A stretch of DNA of 64,000 nucleotides from Thermohalobaculum sp039815685 (lineage in GTDB: Bacteria > Pseudomonadota > Alphaproteobacteria > Rhodobacterales > Rhodobacteraceae). The position numbers and the translations under genes were made by a program. How positions within the stretch are numbered: the first letter of the stretch is position 1; each line of letters starts with the position of its first letter. Shown here piece after piece: positions 61,194 through 64,000 of the stretch. A model generated the notes under the pieces. It was not told the DNA's origin, did no database searches, and saw only the letters and a program-made list of their open reading frames with translations. The DNA lies in NCBI GenBank assembly GCA_039815685.1, contig JBCBYV010000025.1, positions 9,875 through 73,874 on the forward strand, in the 5' to 3' direction.

Positions 61194-63089
61194 CTATCTC
61201 TCCTCGAAGGGGTCGGTGGTGATGTCGTCATCGTCCTCGTCTTCAAGGAGCGATGCGTCCGGATCCTCGACCCAGTCCTCCGGGTCGTCGGCCGCGGCCG
61301 CCGGCGCCTCCGCCGTCAGCGGCCGGACGCCGACGATGCGCGCGCCGGGAAAGGTCTCGAGAGCGGCGAGGACCAGCGGATGCGCGGCGGCCTTCGCCTC
61401 CGCTGCCGCCCGCTCCGCCGCCCGTGCTTCGCGGAGCGTCGGCGCGCCCTCAGCCGTGCTCACGACCACGGACCAGCGCCGACGCGTGATCTGCCCCAGC
61501 ATCTCCGAGAGGCGGCCCGGCAAGTCGATGGGCGCCGACGGCGCCAGGGCGGTCTCCAGGACGCCCTCGCGCAACGCTACGGGTCTAAGGAAAGTCGCCA
61601 CCTCGTTGGCCAGCAGGTATTCGCGCGCGCCCTCGAGCGCGACCTCGATCGCCGCGAGGTCGGCGAAGGTCTGCGCTTCCGCTGCGGCAGGAATGGGCGC
61701 CTCTTCTTGGGCTCTCCGAGGGGCGGCGCTGCCCGCGACCACGGCGAGATGCGCCTCGACGGAGCCCGCACCCGCGACGCGCTGCGCCCTCGTCGCGCTG
61801 CCGCTGCCGCTCGCACTACTCGTCCGGATCGCCGCGCTGCTCGCCCCGTTCCCGACGGGGCTGGGTGAACCGCCCCCCGGCATGGGCGGAGGCGGCCCCT
61901 CGCCTTCCAGCCGGCGAATGAGCTCCTCGGGGCTCGGCAGGTCGGCCACATGGGTAAGCCGGATGATCGCCATCTCGGCGGCCATGATGGCGGAGGGGGC
62001 GCGACCGAGCTCCTCCATCGCCTTCAGCAGCATCTGCCAGCTCCGCGTCAGTGTTCGCATCGAAAGCCGGCTCGCAAGATCGCGACCGCGATCCCTCTCC
62101 TCGGGCGAGATGGTGGGATCATCCCCCAGCTCGTTAGAGATCCGCAGGACAGAGAGCCAGTGGGTGAGCTCCGCCAGATCGCGCAGCACCACGGCCGGGT
62201 CCGCGCCGTCGGCATACTGCCGACCAAGCTCGGCCAGCGCCTCGGCCGTCCGGCCACCCATAATCGCCTCGAAGAGATCGAAGAGCCGCCCGCGATCCGC
62301 CAGACCCAGCATCGAGCGCACGGCCGCCGCATCGATGGGCCGGGAGCCATCGGCGCCGTGGGCCAGCGCCTGGTCGAGAAGGGAGAGGGCATCGCGCACC
62401 GATCCCTCCGCCGCGCGCACGATCAGGCCCAGCGCATCCTCGCCGATCTTGGCGCCTTCACGCTCGGCGATCCCGCTCAGATGCTCCAGCATCACCTCCG
62501 GTTCGATCCGGCGCAGATCGAAGCGCTGGCAGCGCGAGAGCACCGTCACCGGCACCTTCCGGATCTCAGTCGTCGCAAAGAGAAAGACGACATGCTCCGG
62601 TGGCTCTTCGAGGGTCTTCAGGAGCGCGTTGAAGGCCGAGGTGCTGAGCATATGCACCTCGTCGATGATGTAGACCTTGTAGCGCGCCTCCACCGCCCGG
62701 TAGCGAACGCTCTCGATGATCTCGCGCACATCGTCGACGCCCGTGTTCGACGCCGCGTCCATCTCGATGACGTCCACATGCCGCCCAGCCCCGATGGCGA
62801 GGCAAGCCGGGCACTCGCCGCAGGGATCTACCGTCGGCCTGTCGCCACGTCCCGTGCAGTTGAGCCCCTTGGCGATGATGCGCGCGGTCGTCGTCTTACC
62901 GACGCCGCGCACACCCGTCAGGATGAAGGCATGCGCGATCCTGTCCTGCGCAAACGCATTGGTGAGCGTCTGCACCATCGCATCCTGCCCGATCAGGTCG
63001 CGGAAGTGGCCCGGACGATATTTCCGGGCCAGAACCTGATAGGGTTGCTGGGCAGACGGCTCCGCGCCGTCGAGCGGCATGTCGGTCAT
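61194..63089 (-). CDS. dnaX: DNA polymerase III subunit gamma/tau
   Basis: A 631-residue clamp-loader subunit. The AAA+ domain has Walker A GVRGVGKTTTARII, a four-Cys zinc site (CTGRGDRPTVDPCGECPAC), DVIEMDAASNTGVDDVREI and Walker B IIDEVHMLS. The sensor region is VLSRCQRFDLRRI. A long C-terminal Ala/Ser-rich region suggests the tau form. ATG at 63089 or MPLDGAE at 63080 are alternatives, and a GTG lies at 63092. Confidence 0.96.
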   Translation of the reverse strand: MTDMPLDGAEPSAQQPYQVLARKYRPGHFRDLIGQDAMVQTLTNAFAQDRIAHAFILTGVRGVGKTTTARIIAKGLNCTGRGDRPTVDPCGECPACLAIGAGRHVDVIEMDAASNTGVDDVREIIESVRYRAVEARYKVYIIDEVHMLSTSAFNALLKTLEEPPEHVVFLFATTEIRKVPVTVLSRCQRFDLRRIEPEVMLEHLSGIAEREGAKIGEDALGLIVRAAEGSVRDALSLLDQALAHGADGSRPIDAAAVRSMLGLADRGRLFDLFEAIMGGRTAEALAELGRQYADGADPAVVLRDLAELTHWLSVLRISNELGDDPTISPEERDRGRDLASRLSMRTLTRSWQMLLKAMEELGRAPSAIMAAEMAIIRLTHVADLPSPEELIRRLEGEGPPPPMPGGGSPSPVGNGASSAAIRTSSASGSGSATRAQRVAGAGSVEAHLAVVAGSAAPRRAQEEAPIPAAAEAQTFADLAAIEVALEGAREYLLANEVATFLRPVALREGVLETALAPSAPIDLPGRLSEMLGQITRRRWSVVVSTAEGAPTLREARAAERAAAEAKAAAHPLVLAALETFPGARIVGVRPLTAEAPAAAADDPEDWVEDPDASLLEDEDDDDITTDPFEER

Positions 63090-63264
63090 CACGGGGTCCG
63101 GCTCATTACGGTTGCGACCCTACGGCGGGGGCCACGGGGGAGGCAAGCGGCGCCGGCGGGCAGAGGGCCGCAGAATTGGCGATGCGGGGATAACGCTAGG
63201 GGGTTTCGGGGAAGTGTCCGCAGGGCTTGTGACGCTGAATGCGGGGTTTCGCAGGCTGAAGGCG

Positions 63265-63894
63265 ATGCCGACGCTGTTCTGGCCGGTCGCTGTCGCCTGG
63301 ACGGCAGTCGGGGGCCTTGGGCATGGCGTCGCGACCCATTTCCTCGATGCGCGCTTGATGTTCCTCCTCTATCCGCTTGGTGCGGCCGTACTTCTCTGGC
63401 CAGTGCTCACGGACACAGCGACCGACAAGCTGCGCGGGACGATCAATGCGGTGCTCCTCACGGCCATCCTGTGGTGGACAAGCTGGCTCGGCTGGCACGT
63501 GGCGGAGGGGGCGAGAGCACCTGGTCCCTATCGCTCCTCCGCCTGGATCTCAGCCACCTATGAGGGCCCCGATCCATACGCCTTCGACATCGCCAAGGGC
63601 GCGGCAGCGGGCAGAGCCTTTGCGGGGCTCGCGCCGGCCGCCTGGATCCCGCATTTCGCCGCGCTCTCGGAGTCGGAAAAGCTGCGGGTGCCGACAAGGC
63701 GGCGGCGCTACTACGGCACCAGCAGGCGCGCCTATCTCACGCCCCGCCAGCTCCGCATCAGCTGGTCGCTCGAACCGCTCATCGTTCTCTTCACGGCGCT
63801 CATGGCAGTCTGGCCACGGCGGGCAGAGCGGGTCCTCCACTTCGCCCAGTACCTCAACCCACGGCGCTGGCGCCGCGCATCTCGACCGCGATGA
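63265..63894 (+). CDS. Multi-span membrane protein of unknown function
   Basis: A 209-residue protein with about three N-terminal hydrophobic segments (LFWPVAVAWTAVGGLGHG, LMFLLYPLGAAVLLWPVL, AVLLTAILWWTSWLGW) and one near the C-terminus (IVLFTALMAVW). The middle is polar (GPDPYAFDIAKGAAAGRAF). The last 30 residues are basic. I do not recognise a family. ATG at 63265 has AAGG upstream; the frame is open further left. It is divergent from dnaX and convergent with the SRP RNA. Confidence 0.6.
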   Translation: MPTLFWPVAVAWTAVGGLGHGVATHFLDARLMFLLYPLGAAVLLWPVLTDTATDKLRGTINAVLLTAILWWTSWLGWHVAEGARAPGPYRSSAWISATYEGPDPYAFDIAKGAAAGRAFAGLAPAAWIPHFAALSESEKLRVPTRRRRYYGTSRRAYLTPRQLRISWSLEPLIVLFTALMAVWPRRAERVLHFAQYLNPRRWRRASRPR

Positions 63895-63903
63895 GGATGG
63901 AGG

Positions 63904-64000
63904 GTGAGAGGCTGGACAACGACCCAAGCGGGGCTCGTTACGGCTGCTTCCTTCCGGACCTGACCGGGTTGGCGAGGTGCCTGCCCGCGCCAACCTCTCA
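63904..64000 (-). ncRNA. ffs: Signal recognition particle 4.5S RNA (small bacterial SRP RNA)
   Basis: On the minus strand, the SRP domain IV core GGTCAGGTCCGGAAGGAAGC is intact near 63945-63965. The ends pair: the 5' GAGAGGTTGG near 63999-63990 with the 3' CCAGCCTCTC near 63915-63906, a 10-bp stem with one wobble. Length is about 95-100 bases, the usual size. The 5' end may extend just past the window. Targets Ffh to translating ribosomes for membrane protein insertion. Confidence 0.93.

Noticed and set aside
1..64000. CRISPR array, prophage, insertion sequence or integrative element
   Set aside because: No regularly spaced repeats, transposase or integrase frame, or att-like direct repeats at a tRNA were seen. 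The gene content is uniform core chromosome.

Overview
This is a GC-rich (roughly two-thirds G+C) chromosomal window with dense, short-gapped operons. Several gene sets point to an alphaproteobacterium of the Rhodobacterales (Rhodobacteraceae/roseobacter type): a COQ9 gene divergent from rpsU, a 46-residue aa3-type cytochrome oxidase subunit IV, a DmdC-type acyl-CoA dehydrogenase, hisS/hisZ/hisG together, and a tad locus whose CpaD slot is filled by an OmpA-type lipoprotein. No insertion sequence, prophage, CRISPR array, tRNA or rRNA was seen. The assignment to order is inference from these markers, not from a database search.

Layout, left. 1-1.8 kb: end of a branched-chain amino-acid ABC transporter (livH partial, livM). 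2-5.9 kb: an ArsR/SRPBCC pair, then a methyltransferase divergent from comF-grxC-nitrilase. 6-12.3 kb: an FAD-linked 2-hydroxyacid dehydrogenase, a Sua5-type tRNA t6A synthase, dmdC and a metallo-beta-lactamase-fold hydrolase. 12.3-17.1 kb (minus strand): pteridine-reductase-like SDR, uvrC, pgsA, moaD, moaE, with a possible PilZ remnant beside moaE. 17.1-22 kb: a calcium/sodium antiporter, two small conserved proteins, purEK, COQ9 and rpsU with a clear terminator. 22-31.2 kb: two tandem PPP-type phosphatases, an alpha/beta hydrolase, pntAB, the tiny oxidase subunit, a BON/OmpA envelope protein with a small membrane partner, and a glycerophosphodiesterase.

Layout, centre. 31.2-44.5 kb is a complete Flp/Tad pilus locus on the minus strand: three flp pilin genes, cpaB, the secretin rcpA, an OmpA lipoprotein, cpaE/tadZ, cpaF/tadA, tadB, tadC, two TPR lipoproteins and the prepilin peptidase. 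A lytic transglycosylase sits between two flp genes whose products are identical. Strong intrinsic terminators after cpaB and after the OmpA gene divide the locus into several transcription units. The remaining Tad parts (tadG and two TadE-type pseudopilins) lie about 8 kb away at 52.4-55.1 kb, just before hisS.

Layout, right. 44.8-46.5 kb: a 3-oxoacid CoA-transferase whose two subunits are separated by a DUF1801 gene. 47-51.3 kb: a Tat-exported MBL hydrolase, a membrane GT2 glycosyltransferase and carA. 51.6 kb: yqeY. 55.2-58.8 kb: hisS followed by one reading frame that joins HisZ and HisG. 59.2-63.1 kb (minus): dnaX, ybaB, a guanidine-modifying-enzyme-like gene and recR. The window ends with a membrane protein of unknown function and the SRP 4.5S RNA.

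The strongest leads are the in-frame HisZ-HisG fusion, the amidinotransferase-fold gene inside the dnaX-ybaB-recR operon, the DUF1801 gene inside the CoA-transferase operon, and the organisation of the Tad locus (identical pilins around a lytic transglycosylase, a shared upstream dyad, and internal terminators).
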